Shown in pieces: positions 32,425 to 41,556 of a DNA stretch of 64,000 bases. The stretch's first letter is position 1. Every line of letters starts with the position of its first letter. The DNA comes from an uncultured Eubacteriales bacterium (GTDB lineage: Bacteria; Bacillota; Clostridia; Oscillospirales; Acutalibacteraceae), in contig CAKSDI010000001.1 in assembly GCA_934445035.1 (NCBI GenBank), forward strand, positions 124,001-188,000. The letters run 5' to 3'. The notes under the pieces are model-generated. The model was given only the letters and a program-made list of their open reading frames with translations. It ran no database searches and was not told where the DNA came from. The position numbers were made by a program, and so were the translations under genes.

Positions 32425-32846
32425 TACTGCTCACCACCCGTTTCCTTGCTTATAAACTTGCATTTGATCGGAAGTTTATTAGCTGCAAGACGCATAGCCT
32501 CGCGAGCCAATTCCTCGGATACGCCGCCGATTTCGAACATAACGCGTCCGGGTTTAACCACTGCTACCCAGTACTCCGGAGCGCCTTTTCCGGAACCCAT
32601 TCGAGTACCGAGAGGCTTGTTAGTAACCGGTTTATCAGGGAAAATTTTGATCCAGACCTGACCGCCACGCTTGATATAACGAGTCATAGCAACACGGGCA
32701 GCTTCTATCTGGTTAGAGGTGATCCACGCCGGCTCAAGAGCCTGAAGACCGAAATTACCGTGAGTTACGGTGTTTCCTCTTGTTGCAGTACCGGTCATGC
32801 GGCCGCGCTGCACTCTGCGGTATTTTACACGCTTAGGCATTAACAT
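32424..32846 (-). CDS. rplP: 50S ribosomal protein L16
   Basis: A 140-residue L16 (MLMPKRVKYRRVQRGRM), which shapes the tRNA acceptor site of the 50S subunit. Its ATG overlaps the rpsC stop (TGATG). A second ATG two codons later is possible but the longer form is the usual one. Confidence 0.98.
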   Translation of the reverse strand: MLMPKRVKYRRVQRGRMTGTATRGNTVTHGNFGLQALEPAWITSNQIEAARVAMTRYIKRGGQVWIKIFPDKPVTNKPLGTRMGSGKGAPEYWVAVVKPGRVMFEIGGVSEELAREAMRLAANKLPIKCKFISKETGGEQ

Positions 32847-33511
32847 CAGCGGGCGCCCCCTCTCTTAGAAGTTCTGCGGTTCTCGTTAAGAACCTCACCC
32901 TTGTATATCCAAACCTTAACGCCGATTCTGCCGTAGGTTGTGTTAGCCTCTGCAAAACCGTAATCAATGTCTGCACGAAGAGTCTGAAGCGGGATTGTAC
33001 CCTCGTGATACTGTTCGCTTCTTGCGATTTCAGCACCGCCTAAACGGCCCGAAACCTGAGTTTTGATACCTTTAACTCCGAGGCGCATAGCTCTTCCTAT
33101 AGAAAGCTTCATAGCGCGGCGGAAAGATATACGCTTTTCAAGCTGAGTTGCAATGTTTTCAGCAACGAGCTGAGCATCAGCATCGGGGTTTTTGATTTCC
33201 ACAATGTTGATCACAACAGGCTTTCCGAGCATTTTCTGGCATACATCGCGGAGCTTATCGATCTCTGCACCGTTTCTGCCTATAACCATTCCCGGTTTAG
33301 CACAGTGGAGATGTAATCTCACACGCTTGTCATCGCGTTCAATTTCGATTTTAGCAATACCTGCACTCGAAAGTGTCTTTTTAAGGTATTTACGGAGGTT
33401 ATAGTCCTCAACAAGTGTATCGCCGAATGTTTCGTCACTTGCAAACCAACGCGAGTCCCAGTTTTTAATAATACCGACGCGTAAACCGTGCGGATTAACT
33501 TTCTGGCCCAT
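32846..33511 (-). CDS. rpsC: 30S ribosomal protein S3
   Basis: A 221-residue S3 with the KH domain (about 40-110, including MVIGRNGAEIDKLRD, the GxxG loop) and C-terminal domain ending in a basic tail (NENRRTSKRGGAR). It lies at the mRNA entry. It is 17 bases after rplV. Confidence 0.98.
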   Translation of the reverse strand: MGQKVNPHGLRVGIIKNWDSRWFASDETFGDTLVEDYNLRKYLKKTLSSAGIAKIEIERDDKRVRLHLHCAKPGMVIGRNGAEIDKLRDVCQKMLGKPVVINIVEIKNPDADAQLVAENIATQLEKRISFRRAMKLSIGRAMRLGVKGIKTQVSGRLGGAEIARSEQYHEGTIPLQTLRADIDYGFAEANTTYGRIGVKVWIYKGEVLNENRRTSKRGGAR

Positions 33512-33528
33512 AGTTTTAACCTCCTAAC

Positions 33529-33864
33529 TTAAATATCGCGTTCTTTAAGAACGAGTGTGATATGGCTTGTTCTCTTTAAGATGCGGTGTGCGCGGCCGTG
33601 GTCCTTAGCGCGGATTCTCTTAAGAATCGGTCCGGGGCCTACTGCGCATTCAGCAACATAGAGCTTAGACATATCCATATTTTTGTTTTCAGCATTAGCC
33701 ATAGCTGACTTCAAAAGCTTTTCAAGATACTCGCAAGCGGACTTAGGAGTAAATTTGAGAATAGCCATTGCTTTGTCAGCGTCCTGATTTCTGATGATAT
33801 CGAGGACTATCTTCACCTTGCGGGGTGAGATACGGGCATATTTAAGAGTAGCCCTTGCTTCCAT
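33529..33864 (-). CDS. rplV: 50S ribosomal protein L22
   Basis: A 111-residue L22 (MEARATLKYARISPRKVKIV; ending RTSHITLVLKERD). Its hairpin lines the exit tunnel, a site of macrolide resistance changes. It is 23 bases after rpsS. Confidence 0.98.
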   Translation of the reverse strand: MEARATLKYARISPRKVKIVLDIIRNQDADKAMAILKFTPKSACEYLEKLLKSAMANAENKNMDMSKLYVAECAVGPGPILKRIRAKDHGRAHRILKRTSHITLVLKERDI

Positions 33865-33887
33865 AAATTCTATCTCCTTTCGGCCGC

Positions 33888-34163
33888 TTACTTACCGGTA
33901 GTTTTTGCGCCGGCATGGCCTTTGAATGTTCTTGTGGGTGCAAACTCACCGAGTTTGTGACCTACCATATCCTCAGTTACATAAACCGGCACATGCTTGC
34001 GACCGTCATGTACTGCAAAAGTGTGTCCGACGAAATCGGGGAATATGGTAGACGAACGGCTCCAAGTTTTAAGCACGCGCTTTTCACCGGCTGCATTCAT
34101 ATCCTGAACTCTTTTGAGCAGGACTTCCTGCACATAAGGGCCCTTTTTAATACTTCTTCCCAT
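33888..34163 (-). CDS. rpsS: 30S ribosomal protein S19
   Basis: A 91-residue S19 (MGRSIKKGPYVQEVLLKRV; VPVYVTEDMVGHKLGEFAPT). It is in the head of the 30S subunit. It is 23 bases after rplB. Confidence 0.98.
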   Translation of the reverse strand: MGRSIKKGPYVQEVLLKRVQDMNAAGEKRVLKTWSRSSTIFPDFVGHTFAVHDGRKHVPVYVTEDMVGHKLGEFAPTRTFKGHAGAKTTGK

Positions 34164-34186
34164 TATGAAATCTCCTTTCGTCTGAC

Positions 34187-35014
34187 TTATTTACGACGCT
34201 TTACAATATACTTATTGCTCTGCTTGTTCTTCTGGCGGGTCTTGTAACCGAGAGTAGGTTTACCCCACGGGGTTACAGGTCCGGGACGGCCGACAGGTGA
34301 CTTACCTTCACCACCGCCGTGCGGGTGGTCGTTCGGGTTCATTACAGAACCGCGGACAGTCGGTCTCCAGCCCATATGACGCTTACGGCCTGCTTTACCG
34401 TAATTTACATTTGCGTGTTCCGGATTGGAAACAACGCCTACGGTTGCCATACAGCCTTCGGGAACATTGCGAAGTTCTCCTGAAGGAAGACGAAGAAGCG
34501 CCATACCGTTTTCCTTAGCCATAAGCTGAGCCATATTTCCTGCGCTTCTGGCGAGCTGAGCGCCTTTGCCGGGATAAAGCTCAATATTATGAAGAAAAGT
34601 ACCGACAGGGATATTAACGAGCGGAAGAGCATTGCCGGGCTTAATGTCCGCACCGGGACCGCTGACAATTTTATCTCCGACCTTAAGATCCTGAGGAGCT
34701 ATAATGTATCTCTTTTCACCGTCTTCGTACTGAACCAAAGCGATGAAAGCAGAACGGTTAGGATCGTACTCAAGAGTAAGAACGGTCGCGCTTACGCCGA
34801 AACGCTCTCTTTTGAAATCGATGACCCTGTATTTTCTGCGGTTGCCGCCGCCTCTGTGGCGAACGGTGATTCGGCCGTAGCTATTGCGGCCGGCATTCTT
34901 TTTAATAGGTTCAAGCAAGCTTCTTTCGGGCGCTACCTTTGACAGCTCGGAATAATCCATAGTTGTCATATTACGGCGGCCGTTAGAAGTAGGCTTGTAA
35001 TGTTTTATTGCCAT
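34187..35014 (-). CDS. rplB: 50S ribosomal protein L2
   Basis: A 275-residue L2 with the OB and SH3-like domains and the conserved VRGSVMNPNDHPHGGGEGKSP region needed for peptidyl transfer. I chose ATG 35014 (MAIKHYKPTSNGRRNMT), ten bases after GGAGAG, over a GTG three codons earlier that overlaps the ribosome site. Confidence 0.98.
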   Translation of the reverse strand: MAIKHYKPTSNGRRNMTTMDYSELSKVAPERSLLEPIKKNAGRNSYGRITVRHRGGGNRRKYRVIDFKRERFGVSATVLTLEYDPNRSAFIALVQYEDGEKRYIIAPQDLKVGDKIVSGPGADIKPGNALPLVNIPVGTFLHNIELYPGKGAQLARSAGNMAQLMAKENGMALLRLPSGELRNVPEGCMATVGVVSNPEHANVNYGKAGRKRHMGWRPTVRGSVMNPNDHPHGGGEGKSPVGRPGPVTPWGKPTLGYKTRQKNKQSNKYIVKRRK

Positions 35015-35096
35015 TTGTTTCACTCTCCTGTTTAGGCTTAGCGAAGTTTTTAAAAAACTTCATACATCACCGGAAATTTTAAAATTTCCTTTACGC
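35015..35096 (-). other. rplW-rplB spacer with two AT-rich palindromes
   Basis: The 82-base spacer holds GGAAATTTTAAAATTTCC (35072-35089, a perfect palindrome) and GAAGTTTTTAAAAAACTTC (35043-35061), plus AGCG/CGCT on their outside. The hairpins could stabilise mRNA or act as a weak attenuator before rplB. No promoter is visible. Confidence 0.5.
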
Positions 35097-35390
35097 TTAC
35101 ATAAGACCGTCGAAGAACTCGATCGGCTTGGAATCTGCTTTAAGAGTAACGATCGCTTTTTTGAAAGCAGCCGTTTTACCCTCATAGCGGCCCATTCTCT
35201 TTACCTTACCGCGTACATTTACGGTGTTTACCTTGGCAACATCGACCTTGAAAAGTTCCTTGACCGCGTCTGCGATCTCGTACTTTGTAGCGTCACGGTC
35301 GACCTTGAAGGTGTATTTCTTGCCGGCAACTCCCGACATGCTCTTCTCGGTGATGATCGGAGCGATAATGATATCCTGAGCGGTTTTCAT
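35097..35390 (-). CDS. rplW: 50S ribosomal protein L23
   Basis: A 97-residue L23 (IIIAPIITEKSMSGVAGKKY), which docks trigger factor and SRP at the tunnel exit. Its start overlaps the rplD stop by one base (TAATG). Confidence 0.98.
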   Translation of the reverse strand: MKTAQDIIIAPIITEKSMSGVAGKKYTFKVDRDATKYEIADAVKELFKVDVAKVNTVNVRGKVKRMGRYEGKTAAFKKAIVTLKADSKPIEFFDGLM

Positions 35391-36013
35391 TATGCGTACA
35401 CCTCCTCGATTTTCTCGACAGCACCCTTGACCATTACAAGTGTATCGGCGTGGATGATATCGTAAGTATTTATTGTGTTGTACTGTGCAGACTTGGTTCC
35501 TGCAATGTTAGCCATACTCTTAACTGCATAAGCGTCATTGTTTTCAAGAACGAAAAGAACCTTTTTGCCTGCGCCTACAGCTTTAAGACAATCAACAACA
35601 GTCTTTGTCTTGAAACCGTCAAGCTTAAGCTCGTCTAAGACTATCATATTTCCGGTTGCAACCTTATCGGAAAGCGCGGATTTAAGAGCCAGACGGCGAA
35701 CCTTTTTATTGAGAGCATAAGAATAATCTCTCGGCTTCGGAGCATGCACAATTCCGCCGTGTCTCCACTGAGGAGCTCTGGTGGAACCCTGACGGGCGTG
35801 GCCTGTTCCTTTCTGGCGCCACGGCTTTCTGCCGCCGCCGGAAACTTCTGTACGGGTCAGAGTGGACTGTGTGCCCTGACGCTGATTTGCAAGATAGTTA
35901 ACAACTGCCATGTGCATAACCGTTGCATTAGGCTCAATTCCGAATATTTCATCGCTGAGCTTGATCTCGCCGACGCTTTTACCTGTCATATCAACTACTG
36001 CTATATTTGGCAT
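35390..36013 (-). CDS. rplD: 50S ribosomal protein L4
   Basis: A 207-residue L4 with the long tunnel loop (RTEVSGGGRKPWRQKGTGHA; RAPQWRHGGIVHAPKPRDY). In E. coli L4 represses this operon through the leader; no such structure can be asserted here. It is 19 bases after rplC. Confidence 0.98.
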   Translation of the reverse strand: MPNIAVVDMTGKSVGEIKLSDEIFGIEPNATVMHMAVVNYLANQRQGTQSTLTRTEVSGGGRKPWRQKGTGHARQGSTRAPQWRHGGIVHAPKPRDYSYALNKKVRRLALKSALSDKVATGNMIVLDELKLDGFKTKTVVDCLKAVGAGKKVLFVLENNDAYAVKSMANIAGTKSAQYNTINTYDIIHADTLVMVKGAVEKIEEVYA

Positions 36014-36032
36014 AACTTAAACACTCCTTCCC

Positions 36033-36665
36033 TTAAGCCTTTACGCTGTCGAAAAGAACGACAACTCCGCCTTTGGGGCCGGGAACGGCGCCTTTAACGG
36101 CAATTATATTCTTTTCTGCGTCAACTTTAACTACGCTGAGGTTCTGAACCGTAACGCGCTCGTGACCGAGGTGACCTGCCATTTTCTTGCCCTTGAAAAC
36201 TCTTGACGGGCTTGAGCATGCACCGAGCGATCCGCCGTGACGGTGAACCGGACCTGTACCGTGAGATTCTTTAAGTCTTGAGAAGTTCCAGCGCTTGATC
36301 GTGCCGGCATATCCCTTACCCTTTGAAGTACCTCTTACATCTACGCAGTCGCCCTCGGCAAATATGTCAGCCTTAATGATATCTCCGACATTCAGAGCGG
36401 AAGTATCTTCAAGTCTGAACTCGCGAAGAACTTTCTTCGGAGCAACATCGCCTTTTGCAAAATGACCTTTTGCGGGCTTCTTTACTTTAGAAGCTTTCAT
36501 ATCGCCGAAGCCAATCTGAACAGCCTCATAACCGTCGTTCTCAGCAGTTTTCTTTTGTGCTACAACACAGGGGCCTGCTTCTATTACGGTTACCGGAATA
36601 AAATTTCCTTTTTCGTCAAAAAACTGAGTCATACCAAGCTTTTTTCCAATAATTCCCTTTTGCAT
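36033..36665 (-). CDS. rplC: 50S ribosomal protein L3
   Basis: A 210-residue L3 (MQKGIIGKKLGMTQFFDEKG; RVFKGKKMAGHLGHERVTVQ). Its loop nears the peptidyl transferase centre. It starts 67 bases after rpsJ. Confidence 0.98.
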   Translation of the reverse strand: MQKGIIGKKLGMTQFFDEKGNFIPVTVIEAGPCVVAQKKTAENDGYEAVQIGFGDMKASKVKKPAKGHFAKGDVAPKKVLREFRLEDTSALNVGDIIKADIFAEGDCVDVRGTSKGKGYAGTIKRWNFSRLKESHGTGPVHRHGGSLGACSSPSRVFKGKKMAGHLGHERVTVQNLSVVKVDAEKNIIAVKGAVPGPKGGVVVLFDSVKA

Positions 36666-36732
36666 TGATTTTTCCTCCTTTGGTTATTGGTCAGCACAAA
36701 GCCGACTTGACCTTGGCGCAAATATAAAGAAA

Positions 36733-37044
36733 TTAAAGCTTAATTTCGATTTCTACGCCTGCGGGGAGCTCAAGACCTGTAAGAGCCTCGACCGTCTTAT
36801 TAGAAGGTCTGATAACATCTATAAGTCTTTTGTGAGTCCTCATTTCGAACTGCTCGCGGCTATCCTTATATTTGTGGACAGCACGAAGGATTGTAACGAT
36901 CTCCTTTTCAGTAGGGAGCGGCACGGGGCCGGACACTCTGGCGCCTGTACGTTTAGCGGTTTCCACTATTTTTTCAGCGGACTGGTCTACAAGTGCATGA
37001 TCGTAACCCTTGATACGAATTCGGATTTTTTCTTTCACTGCCAT
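36733..37044 (-). CDS. rpsJ: 30S ribosomal protein S10
   Basis: A 103-residue S10 ([43 protein letters not shown]-like region). S10 is also NusE in transcription antitermination. I chose ATG 37044 (MAVKEK), with AAGGAGG upstream; the frame is open for 49 more codons, which are leader sequence. It is the first gene of the supercluster, about 275 bases after the promoter. Confidence 0.98.
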   Translation of the reverse strand: [103 protein letters not shown]

Positions 37045-37319
37045 GTGAATTTCGCCTCCTTGATTAGTTGGCGGGCAAAACTTACACCGCTCCGTGTTTT
37101 TCTTATCGGAGCAATATAAAACCGGCAATTGCTGGGGTTGCAGACAATTCCGGAACAGCAGCCAAGCTGCCGTTGGCACAAAAATTCGCAAGTATTTTTA
37201 TGCCTTCCAAAGTTCTTTCGCCCGGTTTAAAATCGGACATACTCCGCGGAAATTTCCCGACTCATGGTCGGCCACCTCCCGCATCATCGCATGTTTAACG
37301 CCGCATTTTCACAGCGTAC
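37045..37319 (-). promoter_or_regulatory. long structured 5' leader of the S10 operon
   Basis: About 275 bases separate the promoter from rpsJ. The leader has a hairpin CCGAC-CATGA-GTCGG (near 37256-37270), a GGCAGC/GCTGCT-type hairpin (near 37155-37172), and a short ORF (37265 to 37227, 12 codons, MSREISAEYVRF) with a GGGAGGTGG site whose ATG lies in the loop of the first hairpin. Ribosomal operon leaders often bind one of their own proteins; which protein cannot be read here. Confidence 0.55.
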
Positions 37320-37325
37320 CTTGAT

Positions 37326-37354
37326 ATATTACCATAACCAAGCGATAAAATCAA
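37326..37354 (-). promoter_or_regulatory. main promoter of the ribosomal supercluster
   Basis: TTGATT (37349-37354) and TAATAT (37326-37331), 17 bases apart, with TG one base before the -10 box (extended -10). No other good promoter was found inside the cluster. Confidence 0.85.
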
Positions 37355-37373
37355 GTGTTTTTTTAAATTTTTA

Positions 37374-37406
37374 TAAAAAAATTCGCCGGAAGATCTCCGG
37401 CGAATT
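37374..37406 (-). terminator. terminator of the sugar ABC operon
   Basis: AATTCGCCGGA (37396-37406 side) and TCCGGCGAATT pair perfectly around GATCT, and seven Ts follow on the minus strand (37374-37380). It separates the operon from the ribosomal promoter. Confidence 0.9.
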
Positions 37407-37419
37407 AAAATATAAATTT

Positions 37420-38379
37420 TTATCCAACAAGTCCTGTTCTCTCGATACTTTCAGTAAAGTATTTCTGAGTAAAGATATAAAGGATAAGCGGAGGAGCTAT
37501 CGTAAGGAGCGCTCCTGCCTGCAAATACATTCTTATCGAATATACGCTTCCGGCATTGATATTACCGTCAAGTCTAAGTGAATTTGAAAGAGTGCTGAGC
37601 ATTACAACTATCGGCTTTGTGCCCTCTGCGAAGTAAACGGAAGCACTGCTGTAATCTGTCCAATGCCAAACTATTGAGAAAAGCAAAACAGTTATGAAAG
37701 CAGGAACCGCCATAGGGATCATAACCTTAGCAAAGGTTTTGAAGACTCCGCAGCCGTCGATATTAGCAGCCTCTTCTATTTCATAAGGAAGACCTTTAAA
37801 GAATGAATAGAAGATAAAGATGAAAATACCGTTTCGCAGTCCCGAAGCGAAAATAGCAGGAACTATAAATACAGCCGGGCTGTTCAGCAGGTTTAATGAT
37901 ACTCCGAATATCGAAAGAATTCCGCCGAAATCAAAAAATCTGAAAAGCAGGTAATTGGAATTGAAAAGAACCTGTGGCGGGATAACTATCGTTGCGATTA
38001 CCAAAACAAGCGTTATGCTTTTCCCGGGAAATTTAAATCTTGCAAGACCGTAACCTGCAAGCGAGCAGGAAACAAGAGAGCAAAGAGTAGCAAGAACAGT
38101 ATAAGTAAGAGTAGTTCCCGCAGATTTCCAATAATCAAGCAGTTTTATGGATTTTTTAATTCCCAAAAGCGAAAGCTGTTTCGGGATCCATACAACTGTG
38201 GGGTCCTCAGCCGACGACGGCGACTGAAACGCAGTTATAAGCATATACAAAATCGGGAAAAGGAACAGGTAGCAAAGACCGACTATAAAGAAGAAGCGAA
38301 TGATACCCATTAAAAGGTCTTTTGCTTTTTTCTTTGTTGCCAAAGAATTTTTCTTGTCGAAAATACTTAATAAATTCAT
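37420..38379 (-). CDS. sugar ABC transporter permease, MalG/UgpE type
   Basis: A 319-residue permease with about six spans. The coupling loop for the ATPase is EEAANIDGCGVFKTFAKVMIP (shown in part: EAA-x3-G-x9-P), the mark of binding-protein-dependent sugar permeases. It pairs with the gene at 38394, 14 bases upstream. The pair is the second permease set in this operon. It is the last gene before the terminator. Confidence 0.93.
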   Translation of the reverse strand: MNLLSIFDKKNSLATKKKAKDLLMGIIRFFFIVGLCYLFLFPILYMLITAFQSPSSAEDPTVVWIPKQLSLLGIKKSIKLLDYWKSAGTTLTYTVLATLCSLVSCSLAGYGLARFKFPGKSITLVLVIATIVIPPQVLFNSNYLLFRFFDFGGILSIFGVSLNLLNSPAVFIVPAIFASGLRNGIFIFIFYSFFKGLPYEIEEAANIDGCGVFKTFAKVMIPMAVPAFITVLLFSIVWHWTDYSSASVYFAEGTKPIVVMLSTLSNSLRLDGNINAGSVYSIRMYLQAGALLTIAPPLILYIFTQKYFTESIERTGLVG

Positions 38380-38393
38380 TTCGCCTTTCCTCC

Positions 38394-39305
38394 TTATTCC
38401 TTAATTTTTTTGGTTCTTGTTGAAAAATAGTATATTAAGAATACCGCACCAAGAATAAACGCGATAAATATGAAGTATGTCCATGCCATTGCGGAGCTTG
38501 TTCCGTAATGAGCATTACTTATGTTTGAAAGGATCAGCGACATTACGCTGTTTGAAGACGAAGTGTAACTGTCGACGACCGTATATACCGCATTAAGGAG
38601 GATCATCGGGCCTAACATCGGGATCGTTATTTTACAGAAGCTTTCCCAAGCGGAAGCGCCCTCAACGGAAGCGGCTTCATAAAGGCTTCCGGAAATGCTC
38701 TGAAGTCCCGAAAGGAAGATAAGCATCTGAATTCCGGAGTTCCAGATAAGCGAGAAAAAGCTGTTTGTAATATTAGTAACAAAATCGATGACCTTCTGAT
38801 CGAGGCCTGCCTGGAGCAAAAGCTGCGAAAGACCCATTGACTGGTTGATAGTACCGCTGTCAAGCACAGTGCTTGAAGTTAAGGTATTTCTTACAACAAG
38901 GTCGCTCTGAATGATTCCGAGAACAACGCCGGATGAAAATATTACCGGAAGGAAAAATACCGCTCTGACAAATATTCTGCCCTTAAATTTCTGATTGATA
39001 AGAAGAGCAAATATCAGTGAAAGAACCAGAATAACCGGTGTTTTCCAAAGCAAGTTCAAAAAGTCATCAAAAAGTTGCGTCTTAAACGTTTCGTTATCGT
39101 TAAAAATTTCTTTGTAATATTTAAGACCTACAAAAGTGGTTTTATAACCGCTTGTCGAAACAGAAACATCACTGAAAGAGAACTGGATCGACTGAAATAT
39201 CGGTTCTATATAGAAGAATATAATACCGAGGAAGAAAGGAATTAAAAACAAAAGTCCTTTCAGATTATGTTTGTCGGCAACAGAAAGACGAGATCCGATT
39301 TTCAT
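38394..39305 (-). CDS. sugar ABC transporter permease, MalF/UgpA type
   Basis: A 303-residue permease with about six spans and the coupling motif EAASVEGASAWESFCKITIP. The start ATG 39305 lies three bases after the DUF5696 gene. Together with the next gene it would form a heterodimer channel. It differs from the first pair, so the operon may serve two substrates or two forms. Confidence 0.93.
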   Translation of the reverse strand: MKIGSRLSVADKHNLKGLLFLIPFFLGIIFFYIEPIFQSIQFSFSDVSVSTSGYKTTFVGLKYYKEIFNDNETFKTQLFDDFLNLLWKTPVILVLSLIFALLINQKFKGRIFVRAVFFLPVIFSSGVVLGIIQSDLVVRNTLTSSTVLDSGTINQSMGLSQLLLQAGLDQKVIDFVTNITNSFFSLIWNSGIQMLIFLSGLQSISGSLYEAASVEGASAWESFCKITIPMLGPMILLNAVYTVVDSYTSSSNSVMSLILSNISNAHYGTSSAMAWTYFIFIAFILGAVFLIYYFSTRTKKIKE

Positions 39306-39308
39306 TTT

Positions 39309-41531
39309 TTATGCTGCCTCCTTAACTTCCGTGAATGAACGCGCGCTGACTTTAACGCCGTTTACTTCGGTATCATTATAATTATAGTTTACTATAACCG
39401 AAACGCCGCCCTCAAATGTTGTTTTCATAACATTTTCGCTGAGTTCGCTGTGAGCGATTATAGGTTTATCTTTGATTTTTTCATAAAGCTCTTTATAATT
39501 CTTAAATCTTGAAGCAGCTTCCTTGTTCCAAAGGGTGTAAGTTGAGCTGTAAAGATTTTCTTCGCGAAGACCTCTTAAAATCGTAGCGTCTTCATAAACA
39601 CAGTTATAAAGCAGAGCCGAACCGGTTTCAACCGCCTTTAAGAACTCGGTCTTTGAAGTAATTTCGGTCTGAGCGGGAGCTCCAGTCATAGGGATATAAC
39701 CGTGAAGAACTATCTGATAGAAAGGAATTTCCTTGCTGAATAAATTGTATCCGCTTGTAAGCGTGGGCGCATTATAAATGGAGCTTAAATAATCAAAAGA
39801 ATAAGCGTTTGCACTATCGCCGGTAAGCTTTTTGCCGGATTTTTTGAAGTTATTTAAAACTTCTTCAGCGGATTTTCCTATAGTGGATCTGTAAGATCCG
39901 TTGCCCTCGTCAAAATCCGAATAAATAAGATTTGTAAGAGTCGAAAGCGAGATATTATTCAGATTTTTATTGAGAGATTTAAGATAAGAAGCTGAATTAG
40001 AAAGAAGCTTTTTATTGCTTACCATAAGCCAGGGATCTACAGTAAGTTTTGTAACATATGTAGATCTCAGATACTGATACTGATAAGCCTTTTTATTGAA
40101 CATTGTAGTTGCGACGGCGCTTCTTCCGCCCTTTCTTGTCTGCATAAGATCGGCGTCGCAAATAAGCTGTCCGGAATTTTCTTCGAGATAATCCTGAAGG
40201 GCAAGAAGTTTTTTCTTTCCTCCGAGCTTACCTAAGATACTGCTCTTTTTAAGCTGGGAAAGATTGAAAGGACCGTCGTTCTGCCAACCGATATATCTCA
40301 TAGAAATATCATCGATTCCTGATTTTTTAAGGCTTTCGGCGATTTTCTTAGCCTCTTCAAAAGTTGTAAGAGTTTCGAGCGTCTTATATTTAAAACCTAT
40401 AAAGTTGCCCTGAATCTCAACAGTGCCGTAAACATTAAGGTTTAAAAGACTCATATTACCGTTTTTATTAAGACCGCACTCTTTGATAAGATAATCGCGG
40501 TAAGCTTCGGCAATATCGTAATAGGTAACGGGCGAGCCTGAAAGCAGACCGTATCTTACATCATAGCTATCCAAAGAATATTTTTCCTGTGAAATACGAT
40601 AGATGTTAGCTTTTGCCGAGCTCTGGGAGATCATCTCATCCGCAGCGATAGCACGGTACTCAAGAATGCTGTATACCATATTACCGCCGAAATTTTCATT
40701 ACCTGAAAGAGCTTTTATGCTGGCGGCAGTGTCGCCCTTGGTGATAACACCGTAGGTTCCTCTGTCCTGCATAGTAACTCCGAAAACGGGCATACGGATC
40801 GTTTCGGTCTTAGTAAGCTGATAATCTTTAAGTACGGATTTTTCTGCACCGTAAACCTCAGCCTCATAAGAATTATCCTCGGCGCCGTTATTAAAATCGA
40901 TCAGTGCGCCGCAGCCGTCGGGAACGAATATCTCGCCTGAGTCATTTCTGCCTCCGCAGCAGAACGAGGGGAGAAGATGAATACGGTATAAAGTATTTTC
41001 TTTACCCTCTTTGATCTCATCGGTGAGAATGCTCGCGTAAAAATTATTGCCGTTTATTTTATATTCAACGGGGATCTTTATTCCGTACATTTGGAAGTCA
41101 TAATCAACTCTGATACCGTTTTTGATCTGAGTGACTTTTACTTCACCGCCGCTGATACAGCCCGAATAGCTTCCGACGGATTTATAAAGTCCCGCCGCCG
41201 TGAAGCCTTCGTTTACAACATAATCAATAATAAGCGCGGAGCCGTAATTCAGTCTGTTTTTCTTCAATGTAGCCGTATCTTCGGTAAACTCTTTTGCAGC
41301 GCTGAACCACGATTTACCCGAAGCTTTATCGATTATCTGAAAATCGCCTGTTTCTTCATCTGCATACATAGATAAAGAAGAGTTATCTGCGACCTGCGTA
41401 TATCCTTCTTCCGCAGCGGGAAGCACCGTGGTGTTATCGGCAAAGCTTACAAGCTGAAACGAAGATACAGCCAAAGCCGAAGCCAAGACACCGCAGAACA
41501 GGGCACGAAGCCGCTTAAATCTGATCTGCAC
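39309..41531 (-). CDS. secreted DUF5696-type protein of ABC operons
   Basis: A 740-residue protein. I chose GTG 41531 with AAAGGAGG seven bases upstream; the frame is open earlier but overlaps the upstream gene. A signal peptide is clear (basic RFKRLR, then a hydrophobic run LFCGVLASALAVSSF, cleavage near SFA-D). The body resembles the DUF5696 family found with sugar permeases and Yip1 proteins in Firmicutes; residues of a glycosidase-like barrel (KKSGIDDISMRYIGWQNDG; GQLICDADLMQT) suggest carbohydrate contact, though catalysis is unproven. It probably works outside the cell in taking or cutting the operon's substrate. Confidence 0.78.
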   Translation of the reverse strand: MQIRFKRLRALFCGVLASALAVSSFQLVSFADNTTVLPAAEEGYTQVADNSSLSMYADEETGDFQIIDKASGKSWFSAAKEFTEDTATLKKNRLNYGSALIIDYVVNEGFTAAGLYKSVGSYSGCISGGEVKVTQIKNGIRVDYDFQMYGIKIPVEYKINGNNFYASILTDEIKEGKENTLYRIHLLPSFCCGGRNDSGEIFVPDGCGALIDFNNGAEDNSYEAEVYGAEKSVLKDYQLTKTETIRMPVFGVTMQDRGTYGVITKGDTAASIKALSGNENFGGNMVYSILEYRAIAADEMISQSSAKANIYRISQEKYSLDSYDVRYGLLSGSPVTYYDIAEAYRDYLIKECGLNKNGNMSLLNLNVYGTVEIQGNFIGFKYKTLETLTTFEEAKKIAESLKKSGIDDISMRYIGWQNDGPFNLSQLKKSSILGKLGGKKKLLALQDYLEENSGQLICDADLMQTRKGGRSAVATTMFNKKAYQYQYLRSTYVTKLTVDPWLMVSNKKLLSNSASYLKSLNKNLNNISLSTLTNLIYSDFDEGNGSYRSTIGKSAEEVLNNFKKSGKKLTGDSANAYSFDYLSSIYNAPTLTSGYNLFSKEIPFYQIVLHGYIPMTGAPAQTEITSKTEFLKAVETGSALLYNCVYEDATILRGLREENLYSSTYTLWNKEAASRFKNYKELYEKIKDKPIIAHSELSENVMKTTFEGGVSVIVNYNYNDTEVNGVKVSARSFTEVKEAA

Positions 41532-41556
41532 GAATATTCCTCCTTTTAAAGAATTC

